A stretch of DNA of 64,000 nt from Echiichthys vipera (GCA_963691815.1 OY829663.1:4559023-4623022), one strand, 5' to 3'; positions 1 to 12,185 are shown, counted from the stretch's first letter. The notes: a model not told the origin generated them from the sequence alone. Translations and numbers: made by a program.

Positions 1-640
1 TCCATGCCCGTTGCACGTGACAAGTTGCACGTCGCGAAATAATGACGTCAAACTCAGACAGTAAGTTGACGCTGCTGGAAACTTAAGGACAATACGGAGG
101 AGTCGCGGTGGAGATGAAGACAGACGGACATCAAGTGCAGCTTTTTAATATCCGTAAAAAGATCGTTTCAAGTAGAAAACGACTGTTTTCATGCAACACG
201 GGTTGAAATTCCAGGGATGCAAAGAAATACGGAGAAAACTTCAATGAATTCTGAACAAATTCTCTCATTTCATCTGCACTGTGGTCAGGCACAGAGATCA
301 TAAAACAAACTAAACTTATGTGAACCTATTTACTTTAAGAATGAGAATTGGACTGATAAGCTGAATTGATATTGGCAGTGGCATCACTAAAATCCTATTA
401 CTCCCTCTGCCTTCTGCTGTGACACAGGGCTGTGTGTGTGCTGTGGCTGACAGCACTGTTTTTAGCTCTAAGTTAAAAAAAAAAAAAAACAACAGCGGCG
501 CGCGTGTACGCAATCAGAGAATTTGGCAGAGCGATCAGTCATAGTGCGAGGCTTGCCAGTACCGACACTTATTCCTGCTGCCTGTCAGGCGCCCATCTGC
601 TCCCCCGCCAGATCTCTACTCCACTGTTGTTGTGCTTATC
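1..640. other. Unassigned non-coding sequence
   Basis: I see no gene or recognisable repeat here. There is a 15-base A run at 475-489. Open frames of 60-120 residues exist, but they have no splice signals, domains or composition that set them apart from chance. Confidence 0.5.
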
Positions 641-693
641 TGGCGAGGAGGAAGAAGAGGAAGGAGGGGAGGGAGGGGAGGGAGGGAGGAACT
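641..693. repeat. Purine-rich GGA/GAGG microsatellite-like tract
   Basis: An almost pure purine run made of GGA, GAA and GGGA units lies on the + strand. Such polypurine tracts can form triplex or G-quadruplex structures. It also creates a run of Glu/Gly/Arg in overlapping open frames, which should not be read as protein. Confidence 0.8.
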
Positions 694-696
694 GGC

Positions 697-1110
697 CTGA
701 ACTAATGACGACGCCAGATCAGCTGGGAAAATGCGGCCGCTGCGCATTCATCGAGCTGCAACTGAGCTCTGATCAGCAGATAAAGCCACTGGGAACCTGG
801 AAACGAACGCTTCTGTTCATTCACTACGGTTTATTTACCGTGGTTGTGTTTGTTTTGCAGGGCTTTTGATACAATTCCAATACCGCTGCTGTAAACGGGA
901 CAGGAAATGCTCCACGACTTGATTTCTCACTGTCAACAGGCTGAGATTCTTACGCCTCTACCTGTTTTAAACAAGAATATTTTCATGGTCTTGGCTGGAA
1001 ATCAATCACAAACACATGTATTCGCATAGTTCCCTTTCCGTTTAATAGTTCTTTTACTCGAAATGCCAATCTTGTACGCAGTTTACACTGATACAGACGT
1101 ATTCTGAGAC
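697..1110. other. Unassigned non-coding sequence
   Basis: No exon, repeat family or RNA gene is recognised in this stretch. Confidence 0.4.
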
Positions 1111-1396
1111 AACAGGCCCCTGGGCACAGTCATGTCAGAGGCCCCCAACTCTGTCTACAGAGGAACAAGACACCCAAACTCAAAGAGTCGACTTTTTGTA
1201 GTCGTTTTGTTTCTCTTGTGGTCATTTTGCATCCCTATAGTCATTTTTTGTTTCTCTGTGGTTATATTTGCTTGTGTTGTGTAAACCTGTGGTCGTTAAG
1301 CCTCTCCTTGTGATCATTTTGTGGTTGTTTTCTTTCTTTAGCACGGTTTTACGAGTCAGGGCCCCCGCCTTAATGGGCCCCTAGGCCTGTGCCTGG
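1111..1396. repeat. Degenerate tandem repeat (about 20-bp unit) with G/C-rich edges
   Basis: Related short units of the form GTCATTTTG / GTCGTTTTG recur at about 1201, 1221, 1240, 1261, 1291, 1313 and 1323, a spacing near 20 bp. The block is bordered by GGCCCCTG-type and GGGCCCCTAGG-type sequence that resembles weak inverted termini. Similar tandem units occur in fish repeats, but the family is not identified. It is probably an old mobile-element interior or a decayed minisatellite. Confidence 0.5.
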
Positions 1397-2719
1397 TAGA
1401 TCCGTTCAGTAATCCATCCACGGATACAGATATCTGTGTGATAAGATAATATCAGCTCGTATATCTGATGTGTATACCGTCAAATCCAAACCCTACACCT
1501 GACTCCAGCTCAGTACTTAACACGCAGGCTCTCACTCACCCTCAGAAAATAAGTGTATTTCCCAAAAACTATTATTTTAAGTGTCTTGAAATGACTCAGA
1601 GTGATATTTTGCTGTACCTTTGGCAACCGTTCTTACTTCCCTGTAATGCTAGCAAAGGCTCCCGTCTCTTTAAGCGTCGTCACACAGAGCCTATTACTGA
1701 TTTGATGTGGATTCTGTCTCTTAAGGCATCCTTCGAATGACCTCCTGCCACCTCCTTTATAACGCTGTCAGACACTAAGAGGCCACAGCAGGCTGTAAGA
1801 CCACCTGATATGCTGTCCTCTCTAACACAGACCCGAGCTTGTGGCTTCACTCGATGAAGATCTCCCTGTGTTCGGGGTACAGATCAGGCCAGTGTCGCCT
1901 CTCTAGCAGGGACAATGCACTCTCACATCACAGTTCACAGACGAATAGGCATGGAGGTAGACTTTCTTATCTATGTGCTGAGTCTGAGCGAGAGAGGAGG
2001 GGAGATTAGCGAGCCCGCGACTGCAGCGTGATATATCACCTTTAAGCACATAATGTACTGAACATTATACGGGTGGAAGTAAAAAAGCTGGAGCAACGCT
2101 AATACAAATAAGGGTGTGACTGCTCCAGAATTCCGCTTTTATAGCATGTGAAATGAAAGGGTTTACCACCCGGCAAAGCAGTGATTATTCTAACATACAG
2201 AATGTTCTGTACTCTAAAGGATGTTATCTACGGACCGAGGTAGAGTTTCAACACGTATGGAAAGTGTAAGATAAGATTCTGAAGGTGAAATGACTCCTGA
2301 AGTTTCACTCGGTTGCCTGATTTATACTTTGGTGCACTTTAGCTGCAGGGTCATATCAGGGCTGCAACTGATCCTTTCCAATATCAATTAGTGCTTTTTC
2401 TTTGTCATTATTTGCTCGGGCAATATAATAAAAACACACAATAAAAGGTCCACACACTGTAGCACCCGTATGTCCCTTTCATAGACACACGCCCAGGTTT
2501 GATCAGCCTGTGGTGGGCCAGCCACAGAGGAGGGCGTCTTGTGGGAAAAGGCCAAAACGCCCCAAGAGACCGTGGTACACAACCGATGATGTGTTGGAGT
2601 GGTGGCACCAGGCGGTCAATACCCAAATCTCTCAAACCAACCCCACTCAGAGGACATCTTCATCCTTATGACTTAGCTGATCATCATGGGATAGTAACAC
2701 CAAGTCCTAGCAAGATTCC
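1397..2719. other. Unassigned non-coding sequence
   Basis: Nothing firm is seen. A 2363-2400 segment (GGGCTGCAACTGAT...) resembles the start of a common fish dispersed repeat, but is too short and diverged to call. Confidence 0.4.
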
Positions 2720-3110
2720 TGAGATGGACGGCTTGACAGCACCCCAAACAGTCATGTCTGGCTGCAGTATAGATCATGAGCCCTCCATGTTAGCGAAGGG
2801 ACATGGGCCAAACTGAAAAGCCAAAGTCAAAATCAGTCCTCAAAGGAATTTTTGAGGACTTTGAAAGGTGTTTATTTGTCAGTGCAGGTTGTTTTTATCA
2901 CACTGATGTTCATTTTTCTGATATGTTTGGTTTGAAGGAGTCATTTGATGCTTTAAAGTCGGGGGTGAAACTCGTTTTGTTAAGTCTACGTCCATCTCTA
3001 TATTCAGTCTATGCACCCTTTGTTTTCACTGCTGTCTTCTATTGGTCCAGTACCCGCCTTCAACGGTGTGCTACTACACATGCTTTGATCCATATGGTGC
3101 CATGGAAAAG
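2720..3110 (+). repeat. Dispersed repeat, copy 1 (partner at 58391-58790)
   Basis: This segment and 58391-58790 share, in the same order, a GATGGACG-CTTGACAGC opening, a GGCTGGCTGCAGTAT block, a CTCC-TT block, a TTTGATGCT-TAAA block and a closing TCCATCT-TATA-AGTC-ATG block. Shared order with many substitutions and indels means two old copies of one mobile element. I recall this type from fish genomes as a non-autonomous element but cannot name it. No coding capacity is visible. Confidence 0.7.
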
Positions 3111-3117
3111 AAAATAA

Positions 3118-4017
3118 CGTGAAGAATGCACGTCGCAGTTTCCCAGAGCTCCTCCTTCCCTACTTTTTGGTGTGTCTTTGGTTCCCCTGTGCAAAATCTA
3201 CCATGCATTAAAACACATTTACGCACAGTGTGTGTTCTGCCTTAGCCGGTCAGAACCCAGACATATTCAATTAAAGTGATATAAAACAAAGCAGGATGTT
3301 AGATGATGACTTTGGCAATTCACTTACTGCACTGGCAAAACGTGTCCTTTTTTAAATTTCAAGCCCTAAAGATGTATTTTTCTCAAACCTTGAAAAGACG
3401 CTGCATCAGTCTTATCTCCCCCCCTTTGGCAGTTGTTTTAGGAGTTTTCTAAGAATAAACCATCACTGCGTTGAAACGATTAGTTGAGGCAGATTGCAGC
3501 AAACTTCTGAAGCATAATTTATTTGTGTTGGCATCAGGGTTCAAATAATCTCGTTCCCCTGGCAGACTTCATTCGCTAAAGGCTGCGCACAAAGGCCAAT
3601 CAGGCGGCGCACACTCCACACTGACTGTGATTGGTTTACTTAGGGCCCTTTTGTATTTCTGTGCCACTGTTTGCTACTGCTGTGTGTCTGCCTGACCGTG
3701 AATGTTACAGGGTTAGAGGTCTGGGTGCCTACGGTGTAGCAATGGTGGGGCCTGGACCCAGTTCTTTTGGCAGAAGTAAGAAAACCGTATTTGTAATAAT
3801 GCAAATAAGTACTGTAAGCAATCAGCCTGCAGCAAAACCACACTGAACAGAATATCGTGCAGATCACTCACCTAGACGGTGACGGAGATGGTGAAAACAA
3901 TATCTGTGTTCATCTAATGTTTCAGCCATTAGCAGCCTTTCGAATGAATTGTTCTAGATTTTAGGAGATGCACTTATTAGCTGATGATAGATGGTCGATA
4001 CCGCTCTGATATCATGT
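3118..4017. other. Unassigned non-coding sequence
   Basis: No feature is supported. Confidence 0.4.
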
Positions 4018-4215
4018 TAAAGGGGACCTATTACGCTTTTCTGTGTTTTCTGACCTATGAATGTAGTTCTAATTTTTTATACTCATGTTTAATAAAACAG
4101 GAACAGCTCGCCGAGGTCTGCCTAAAGCTGACCAATTAAAAGAGGCTTTACTGGTGCAAACAGTCAGATTTGTTAAATGTTATTAACATGGCGGATGGAG
4201 ATCACGATGATGGCT
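4018..4215 (+). mobile_element. MITE-like fragment, copy 1 (AAAGGGGACCTATTA family)
   Basis: It begins TTAAAGGGGACCTATTACGC and shares the blocks CTTTTCTGT-TTTTCTGACC and TATGAATGTAGTT with 12186-12270. The opening AAAGGGGACCTATTA is one I know from very common non-autonomous DNA elements of fish. No second terminus was found, so this copy is truncated or decayed; the superfamily is not determined. Confidence 0.6.
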
Positions 4216-5238
4216 GCGGCTGTCAATAAGACGATTATAATCGGTCATTTCGGTTTTATTTGACTAAGATTTCTTTAGTCGAGTATTCATTTTAGTGCTT
4301 TTTTTATGTTGAATTACTTATTTTCACAAAACTTAAGATCTTAAGAAGAAAATCTAGGCTTAAATATAGTAATGTAATGCACACTGACTGATTCATTTAA
4401 ACTAAACTAAAAATCAAACTAAACGTAAAAAAAAACAAACGAATGTTCGTACTGTGGGGTCAGCGAAGAACATGACATTTCTTAAATTTTTATTTATTCA
4501 TCACAGTGAGTAAACATAACAGGTATTTACAAAACAAGAGAACAAAAAAAAGCATTTGTAATAATACTAACCCATTAAAAGATAGAAAGGAGAAAGAGGA
4601 AAAAAGCAGGGGATAAGTAAAAAGATAAGAAAGGACATTCAATAATGTCTTTGCATCTCTAATGCCCATGACGATAAAGTTGACCTTGAAGTGGGATGCA
4701 GATGAAAGAAAAACATCTTCATGAAAGTTAGTGGAACCGCAGTTAGCCAGGAAGTGACATCAGGACATGTATGACTCATTCCTTTCTGCCTCTCGCTCTT
4801 TCTCCCCGCCACTTATCTTTTTCACTCTGTTACAGTTCCCCACCTCCCCCCTCTCCCTCCCTCCCCCCTCTCTCCCATCAGCATCCTTTCTAACGCGAAC
4901 CTCACACGCTCTGTCATGCCGTTTGCTCTTTGACAGTCTTGGAACTTTCTTTTGCTCGTTAACACTCTAACGTCAGTCTCCCACTCGCCTGCCTGTGCCT
5001 CCGCGTCGCTGTGTCCGTGGAGACCGGTTCACAGAGCCAGGGCATGTCAAACGTGACAGAGAGAAACCTCCGAAGACTCGCATTATATGCCACCGCTGTG
5101 CGCCTTTATGCAGAGAAAATGGAGAATCTACAAACGAAATCAGTGAGTAATAAGATCCCAGAAAAAAAACACACAAATACTGTACACATACCGCACGTAG
5201 ATGTACAAGAAATGGGAGGCTTGAAAGGGCTTTGTAAA
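4216..5238. other. Unassigned non-coding sequence
   Basis: The stretch is AT-rich up to about 4700. A pyrimidine-rich CT/CCCT segment follows at about 4795-4870. No exon is supported. Confidence 0.4.
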
Positions 5239-5271
<33 letters not shown>

Positions 5272-5275
5272 TGCA

Positions 5276-5322
<47 letters not shown>
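5239..5322. repeat. GT/GC dinucleotide microsatellite
   Basis: About 84 bp of GT with an interruption by GCGCGC and GCATGTGC near the left end. Alternating purine-pyrimidine sequence of this kind can adopt Z-DNA. Confidence 0.95.
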
Positions 5323-5323
<1 letters not shown>

Positions 5324-6036
5324 CGAGGTTGTCTGTGAAGTGAAGGGCTTTTGTGTAATATCTCATTTTATACATTTTGCACTCAGTCGTCGGCCCTCCT
5401 TTGAGATGATAACATTCCTTTCATCCTTCAACATCTTGTATTTTTATGTCTTGATGCACTGGACTTTTCTTTTCTACACTTTTTCTACCAAACCACTTTT
5501 TTTTTACAATTTCGAGTTCTCAATTATTAAAAGTGGTCCGAACACAAACAGCAATGCAAGAAGGTCCACATCAGGAAGTATCAGATCTGTAAATACGTAA
5601 ACAAGATTACAAATCTGGAAACATTTGATGCCATCTTTCCGCTTACGGGAGATTCTGGTCCTCAGTCCTCTGACACAACATATTCGATCTGGAGCTTTAT
5701 CAATAATAATGTGTCACAAACTTTCAATTGAAATAAAAAAAAGTGAATTCTTCTATTTTGAGGACATTTAATTTACTTAAACAGAGCTGTATTTGTTCTG
5801 ATCCAGTCAGAGGCCTTCACCTGGGCTGTGTCCTGAGTGTATCCACCCGTACCAGATACCGATCCCATCCTACTGTCGAATGAATGAAGCGTATACTTTT
5901 CCATGTGAGTGAAGGCATCAGGCTTGACATAAACATGTAGCCTTAATAAATTAACACAGTTATAAATGTAGTTAATATATAACACAGTGTACATTAGCAA
6001 AAAGAAGTAAACAACGCTTCCAAGTGCACCGCAAAC
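5323..6036. other. Unassigned non-coding sequence
   Basis: No feature is supported. Confidence 0.4.
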
Positions 6037-6050
6037 AGATATTTTAAAAT

Positions 6051-6473
6051 CTCATCTCATCTCATCTTCAGCCTCTTATCCGGGGTCGGATCTCGAGGGC
6101 AGCAGCTTTAGCAGGGGACCCCAAACTTCCCTTTCCCGGGCCACATTAACCAGCTCTAACTGGGGGATCCTGAGGCGTTCCCAGGCCAGTGTGGAGATCT
6201 AATCTCTCCACCTGGTCCTGGGTCTTCCCTGAGGCCTCCTCCCAGCTGGACGTGCCTGGAACACCTCCCTAGGGAGGCGCCCAGGGTTCATCCTTACCAG
6301 ATGATCCTGAACCACCTCAACTGGCTCCTTTCAACACAAAGGAGCAGCGGCTCTACTCCGAGTTCCTCACGGATGCTGAACTTCTCCCCCTCTCTCTAAG
6401 GGAGACTCCAGACCCCCTCCTGGGGAAACACATTTTGGCCGCTTGTACCCGCGACCTGGTTCTTTCGGTCATG
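6051..6473 (-). mobile_element. LINE 3' end (5'-truncated non-LTR retrotransposon), copy A
   Basis: This is a minus-strand insertion. The tail is an (AGATG)n repeat at 6051-6065 (read CTCAT on +), preceded by GGATAAG, whose TAA would end the ORF. The minus-strand translation gives a reverse-transcriptase C-terminal tail with the motifs MTERTRSRVQAAKM near 6470-6430 and GRPRTRWRD near 6220, but with an in-frame TAG right after RWRD and at least one frame change, so it is a dead fragment. A perfect 14-bp target-site duplication, AGATATTTTAAAAT, sits at 6037-6050 and 6474-6487. Members of this tail family end many fish LINEs (L2-like or related clade; the clade is not certain). It is about 423 bp, against several kb for a complete element. 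Confidence 0.9.
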
Positions 6474-6487
6474 AGATATTTTAAAAT

Positions 6488-8394
6488 GTAATATAAAATA
6501 TAGCAGCTGCCTGAAAACAATGGCTTGATTAACTTGCTGTGTATGATATTAATAAAAAAGAAATGACTGGATGGGAATGCTGGATCGGCCTCATTCCTCC
6601 CATATCTGATCCAGGTATCAGTTTGGTGCATCTTGAGTATTAAGCTGAATTTCCATCGACCTTTTTCCGTATTGTACCTTCAGAACTGTACGTAACCAAT
6701 GTGGACATGTACCTAAACACTAGATATGTTTTGCTTTTAAACTGCAGACAGGCTTCTTAAACGTAGGCGGGGTTATTACGGGTTGGTAAGAGCCGTGAAC
6801 AGCCATGCACCGAGAAACAAGCTGAAAAACCCTTTCACTCCTCTCCTCCGTCTGGCTTTTGACACATTTCCTCTCCACCAATGATGCAGAGGAACATCTG
6901 CACCAATGGTGGACTGCGGAGCTTCTACCTCTGCCTATCAGATCAGTGTGCCAGGTAGCTCTACTGAGGCTGTTCAGTTGGTACCATCCACAACTTTTGA
7001 CAGTAGTTCAGAGGGTTGACGTACGGCTCAGTTCAAATGTGGCTCATCCAGGCACACGGCAGACCTGAAGCACAGTGAGAGAGACAGCTCTCATCCAACA
7101 CAGAGCCGGAGGAGAATCAGCGGATGTAACGGTGTCCGTATTGTGACCTGTCTGGTCCTGTGAGTGAAAATAACACGTGGACCCCTGCTCCTCCAGCTGC
7201 CTGCCTCTCCTCTCGTGTCTGTTTCTGTTCACACAACGATGGACCGTCTCCCTCAAAATAGGACCGCGTAGCTGGGATTTGAAAAATGGACGCGTTGCAA
7301 CTCTGTGTGTTTGTCTTCATGTGTGTGTGAGTGTGTCACTGGGGGTGGAGCAAATAATCAATGCTGCTGTTTTGCAGTGAGATACTCCACCAGCACACTA
7401 AAAGCACAGCGCTGTCTTTTGAAGTGGCTTTCTTCTTTTGTTACAGACATTTGAGCTTCTTTTTCTGGCAGCTAGGCATTTAGCTGCTCGATGGCTGACA
7501 TTTAAGTGATGCCACAGATATTTCACATGTGTGTTTTCAGTCTCTGTCTGTGTCTATTTTGGATTAAAGTTACATCTCAGCTGTTTCATTGCTGCTATCT
7601 ACGGACCTCTCTCACACTCACAGCTCTTCATAACGCACTGAATTAAAGCCAAGGGTGAAATTGCTTCTTTCTTTTACAGTAACTTTGCCATTTTTAGACA
7701 TGTTCATCTTCAGCTGCACACATTTGGTGATGTTACTCGCAGAATCTCATCATTCTGGGAATTGAAACAGACTTGTTGTGACACCATATTGTCTTGTATT
7801 TCCCTAGCATTTGTATGCATGCCCACTCTTTGACTTGAGGATGACTTCTGCTCTTATGAGTTACGGTATAGCCCTCAATGTTACTTCCATGTGCGTGCCG
7901 TGTGCTTATTTGTTTTTTTTGTGCAGCAGAAAAGGTGAAGCGGAGTAGAGAGGAAGTGGAGATCGGGTAGCAAAATTGATTGCATAATGCATATAGGCCC
8001 GAGACGGATCCGGAGTCACAGATAAACAAGACTCACAGCCACATGTGACATCATGTGCTCCCGGTGTTTACCGCGGCCGTCCGCATGGATGATGTCAACC
8101 TCCTAAATGTTGCTTATTGTGTCAGCGTTTTAATGAGAGGTTAATAAATAGACCCACTGAACAGTGGCATGCCAGAGTGCATTGTAAATCCCACTGGCTT
8201 TTATAAGGACATGCATGTGATCGCCGTGACGTTTTTGTTTGGGATAATGCATCTATTTAAATCAAGAGGTTAAATAGAAAATTACAGGCATCACATTTTA
8301 ACTGTTAAACTCATCATGTGGTGCAATCTGAAGCATCAGTTATGGGCCCGTCATGCCTCGAGGCCTCTCATCACGTATGTTCTGAAGGCACTAA
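6488..8394. other. Unassigned non-coding sequence
   Basis: No gene or clear repeat. Short GT runs occur near 7317-7336. Around 8140-8340 the sequence is AT-rich with homeobox-like TAAT and TTAA words, continuous with the candidate regulatory block that follows. Confidence 0.4.
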
Positions 8395-8530
8395 CTAAAG
8401 AACTCCCCGCGCCGTGGCCCCTGCAGCGTGCTGGGTTATGTTAATGACATGGCTGCACAAAGGAACTGTCTGCTTTAATTATGGAAGAGTGTTAGACTCA
8501 TGGTTCCTGCTCCCCTTTCTGGTTCTTTGA
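8395..8530. promoter_or_regulatory. Possible conserved regulatory element (speculative)
   Basis: A non-repetitive stretch contains, within about 60 bp, a POU/homeobox-like word (ATGTTAATGA), a SOX-like word (ACAAAGG) and a homeobox core (TTTAATTATGG). This density is typical of vertebrate developmental enhancers, but such words also occur by chance. Conservation cannot be tested here, so this is only a pointer. Confidence 0.2.
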
Positions 8531-9025
8531 TATTCCTTCCTCTTCTTCCTCGCAGTTCCTTCCTTTTTTTGCCTGCTCCCCCCGACACGGGCCCTTTGAT
8601 TTCCCCTCCCCTGCACCGTGAGGAGAGCTGGACTAATCCTCTGAATCAAATGTGTCACCTACTCTAAGCAGGAATGAATAGGTCCTAGATTACCACTGGA
8701 CACTAATCGCATTTAGTCTCCATGATGATAGCTTCTGTGCCGGGCTGGGCTGTGGGTCGGAGGCCAGCGTAATCTAATGCATGTCTTGAGCTTTGGTGGG
8801 GCCCAGCGGCCGTCATGCACCTGTTGAGCGTCTTCCTTCCTGGATTCTATAAACGGGAAACTCACAAACATAATTTTAAGACAGAGTCAAGTTTGATTCG
8901 AAAACACAGATAGCATCAGCCAGTGTCACTTACTAAACATACCTGCTAGATAAGTATGAGTAAGCAGGGCTATGGTACTTGAGTCCATTGTCTGTCTTGC
9001 ACTTGTCATCTGGGTCTTGTGTAGT

Positions 9026-9260
9026 GATAGACCGATGCATTGGCTGATATTTGAGTTTTTAGGTGTATCTGTATCGGCTGATGCGGGCCGCTGCGTTCGC
9101 TGATAGTTTTCCCTGGCATTACTTACAGCCAGGCGTCCACAGGCAGCTCCGTGTTGATGGAAACAACTTTTTAAGTTCGATAAAAGTTCAATTTTTTAAA
9201 TAACACAATAGTAACATTTGTTATCATTGTGAAAATCGGCGGTCTATATCGCTTGTACAG
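9026..9260. repeat. Possible decayed mobile element
   Basis: The opening GATAGACCGATGCATTGGC and the repeated TCGGCTGATG words resemble a dispersed fish repeat rich in ATCGGC-type words. No termini or duplications were found, so the call is tentative. Confidence 0.35.
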
Positions 9261-9519
9261 AACATTGCTTGACCTCTATAAATGTATTAGTTTGATGTTA
9301 GAAGATCATCTTGTTCATACATCTATCCTAACTCCTTAATCACTATAATAGCATTGGAAAGACACTATTGTCTGTTATGGTCTTGAAGAGGACTCAGTTT
9401 GCTCTGGACTCTGTCTTGACTTTGTGTCAAATGCCTTAGGACGTGGTCTTGACTTGACTTGGACTCGATGGGGTCGGTCTTCACTGCAGCCAGTACAGTA
9501 AGTAGGGGATCATGAAGAG

Positions 9520-9721
9520 CATGGGTGTCAAACTGATCCCGTAAAGGGTCGTGTGGCTGCAGGTTTTCATTCCAACCAAGCAAGAACACACCTGACTCGA
9601 CTTACTCAACCACCTGAACTGTCTTCACACAGTTGATTTGTTGGACCAGGTGTGTTTTTGATTGGTTTGAATGAAAACCTGCAGCCACATGGCCCTTTAC
9701 TGGATCAGTTTGACACCCATG
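9520..9721. mobile_element. Fold-back MITE with 60-bp terminal inverted repeats
   Basis: The left arm 9520-9579 (CATGGGTGTCAAACTGATCC...) matches the reverse complement of the right arm 9662-9721 at 56 of 60 positions. The inner 80 bp is also partly self-complementary (ACACACCTG on both sides), so nearly the whole 202 bp can fold into one hairpin. It has no coding capacity. This GTGTCAAACTGATCC element is a type I recognise from many fish genomes. No clear target-site duplication was found, so the transposase superfamily stays open. Confidence 0.9.
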
Positions 9722-10894
9722 ATGTAGAACAAACTGGTCATTGTGGTGAGTAGAACCCTGATGATGCAGGACTTGAGTCACCCTGAGAGGGGTTTTATTT
9801 GCAATAATGTTTGCTCTAAACAATCCCGCTAATTACAGTACATGGCTACAGCTTAGAAGTCCATCATTTGTCACATAGATTTCAATGGAAATCAAACATG
9901 TTTTTGCCACGGCGAACAATAAATTCCCCAGACTTCTTTCTGTGGATTGATGGACGCCCTGCAGGTCAGAACGGCGTCAATAAAAGTGCTCTGCTTCTCA
10001 GAAATAAGGCACCCGAAGTTGCTATAATTGACCAATATTGAGTTCATAACTGAGATACATGATTCTTATAGTTCAGATAGCAACATCGGTTAATGCCTTG
10101 CCTCAGTTTGCTGGTGTAACTGATCGTAGAATAAAATGCTAATTTAAAACATACTAGAAGCTCCAGTTTTGTCGAATGTTTTGAAGATGCCTCTAATGTG
10201 AAACACAATTGGACTGACGGGTGGGGGAAGACCCATCTGGCAAAACAACTGAAACAAAGAGTGTTCTGTTTCTTGGATATACAAACCAGTGCAGTGCTGC
10301 TAATAATACCAGCATGTCTGAAATGGTCAAATTAAAATCACTCAAGCCAATATGTGATGAGACTGAACAGAGCCTCGAGAATCTATCTAGGGCAAGTGTA
10401 TCTGGATAGCAAATTTGATTAATGACAATTCAAAGTGCTTCACATAACGTTTGTGAAGCACAGGCTCCTCGTAGTCTGTGCCGAAACGTGATCAAACTAT
10501 ATTAGGTCTGGGACATACTGTACAAAGCTTCTTATCCGTGGGAGCCGCTGGTGTACTCACTTAGTTGAGACCATCTTTTAATGTCCGTCCATCGGTGCGT
10601 TGGTCCCAACAATTTTCTAAAAAGGCACCATAGACCTATTGTCGTAGCTTTTGTTTAAAGAAATGCAAACGTGTTTTTTAAAACCCAATTTAATCAGCAG
10701 TTGTTAAGGCACTATCAACGTCTGAAGTTTGACTAGGAAGTACATTTTGTTCTTATATTTCTCATTGTACAGGATATTATTACATAAGGTTTATCTGCTC
10801 CACTAGAGCCAGAAAAAACCCTGAAATGCTATAACATCTTTTTCGGCTGAGAGTTTAAACCCCTCTCTGTAAGGATTTCAAGAGCTCTGGCTTT
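9722..10894. other. Unassigned non-coding sequence
   Basis: A 62-codon open frame at 10221-10409 has no recognisable domain or splice context. Nothing else is seen. Confidence 0.4.
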
Positions 10895-11145
10895 GGCGGC
10901 AGTAGCTCAGTCCATAGGTGACTCGGCTGGGAACCGGAGGGATCGCCTGGGCACTGCCGAGGTGCTGTTGAGCAACGCACCAAATCCCCAACTGCTCGGG
11001 GCGCTGATCCATTGGCAGCCCCCTCGCTCTGACATCTCTCCATTAATTGCATGTATATAGGTCCTGTTTGTGCATGTGAGTGTGAAACATAAATAATAAC
11101 AGAGTGAAAAAATAGAATTTCCCCTTGCACGACTAATAAAGTAAT
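10895..11145 (+). mobile_element. tRNA-derived SINE, family 1, internally deleted
   Basis: The head GGCGGCAGTAGCTCAG resembles a tRNA box A region. The body carries GGGCACTGCCGAGGTGC, AACTGCTCGGGGCGC and CTCTGACATCTCTCCATTA, and the tail reads GAATTTCCCCTTG followed by AATAAAGTA. Compared with the fuller copies at 23131-23469 and 46905-47260, the box B region (GGTTCGAGTCC) and about 70 bp around it are missing. The internal promoter is therefore broken. A TTC array follows directly at the 3' end. Confidence 0.85.
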
Positions 11146-11159
11146 TCTTCTTCTTCTTC

Positions 11160-11191
<32 letters not shown>

Positions 11192-11192
11192 C
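11145..11192. repeat. (TTC)n trinucleotide microsatellite
   Basis: About 15 TTC/CTT units with one ACTTC interruption, directly abutting the SINE tail. It probably grew from the SINE's 3' simple tail. The reverse strand is a GAA tract, a triplex-prone sequence. Confidence 0.9.
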
Positions 11193-12185
11193 CTTGATCT
11201 TTCATCACCCTCCGTGTCCCTTGCTCTCTTTCTCCACACATATTTCATGCAAATACAGTGTTCGAGGGCACTGGAGGAGAGCTATTTGCAGCTTGACCAA
11301 CAGTAAATTTTCATTTTGACAAGTCCTGTTGCATTGTCTACTCCCCGTTTGCCATGGCCTTCCCACTTTGTCCCCTTGAACCATCCAGCTGTGCAGCCTG
11401 TCATCAACGAGGCCTTGTGTCCCTCTTTCTCTCAGTCTGGGGGTCTTTCTATCTCCATCATCTCCCTCCTTATTGCCATCCTCCTCCTCCTCATCTCTCT
11501 TCGGTCATCTTCTTTCGGGAATGCTGTATATTTTACGAGCGCCCGTATAGTGAAGCCAGTCTTTCACCCGGACAAAACGACCGCCCTTGGAGTGACACTA
11601 TTAACATGCTGTCACCCTCTTCCACCCCTCTTTTCCTCTCTTCTCCAACCTGAATAGATTGACAGAGCGATGGCCCGAAGGACGTTTTCTGTCGTTTGTC
11701 TGTGATGGTTTGGGAATGCACATCCGTGTTTGTGTGAATAAATGGTTTCATCCACAGTTCCAGTCAGTAGGCATGGCTTGAGAATTGATTCCCGATGTTA
11801 TAGGCTACGAGCTTTATGGGAAGGGTGAGAGAATGCATTCAAACCCACAACATGTTTTGAGCTACACAAAACAGATAAAATAACATGAAGGAACAATTTC
11901 TTTGTCCCTAAGTTTGCATCAGTTCCAGATGGGCAATGCAGAATCCCCATAGGAAATGTTTACATGTTTGTACTGCTGTCATGCAACGGCCATCATGTTG
12001 CGGTTATAGGATGATGATGATGTCTTTACTGGCAATGAGGTCCAATTTGACCAACATTAAACGTGCATCCTGACATCCAGACATTTTAATCTATTACTAA
12101 AAGCCAGTCGGTTAGTAAGTGCCCCCTGGAGGACATTTTTAGAAACATTTCTTATTAAATGTACTGTGGATGTTTAAAAAAATGT
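11193..12185. other. Unassigned non-coding sequence
   Basis: The part from 11350 to 11520 is pyrimidine-rich (CTCC, CATC words), which lengthens chance open frames. No exon is supported. Confidence 0.4.

Noticed and set aside
6353..6631. 92-codon minus-strand frame containing MTERTRSRVQAAKM
   Set aside because: It is not a host gene. It is the reverse-transcriptase C-terminal remnant of LINE copy A running out into flanking DNA.
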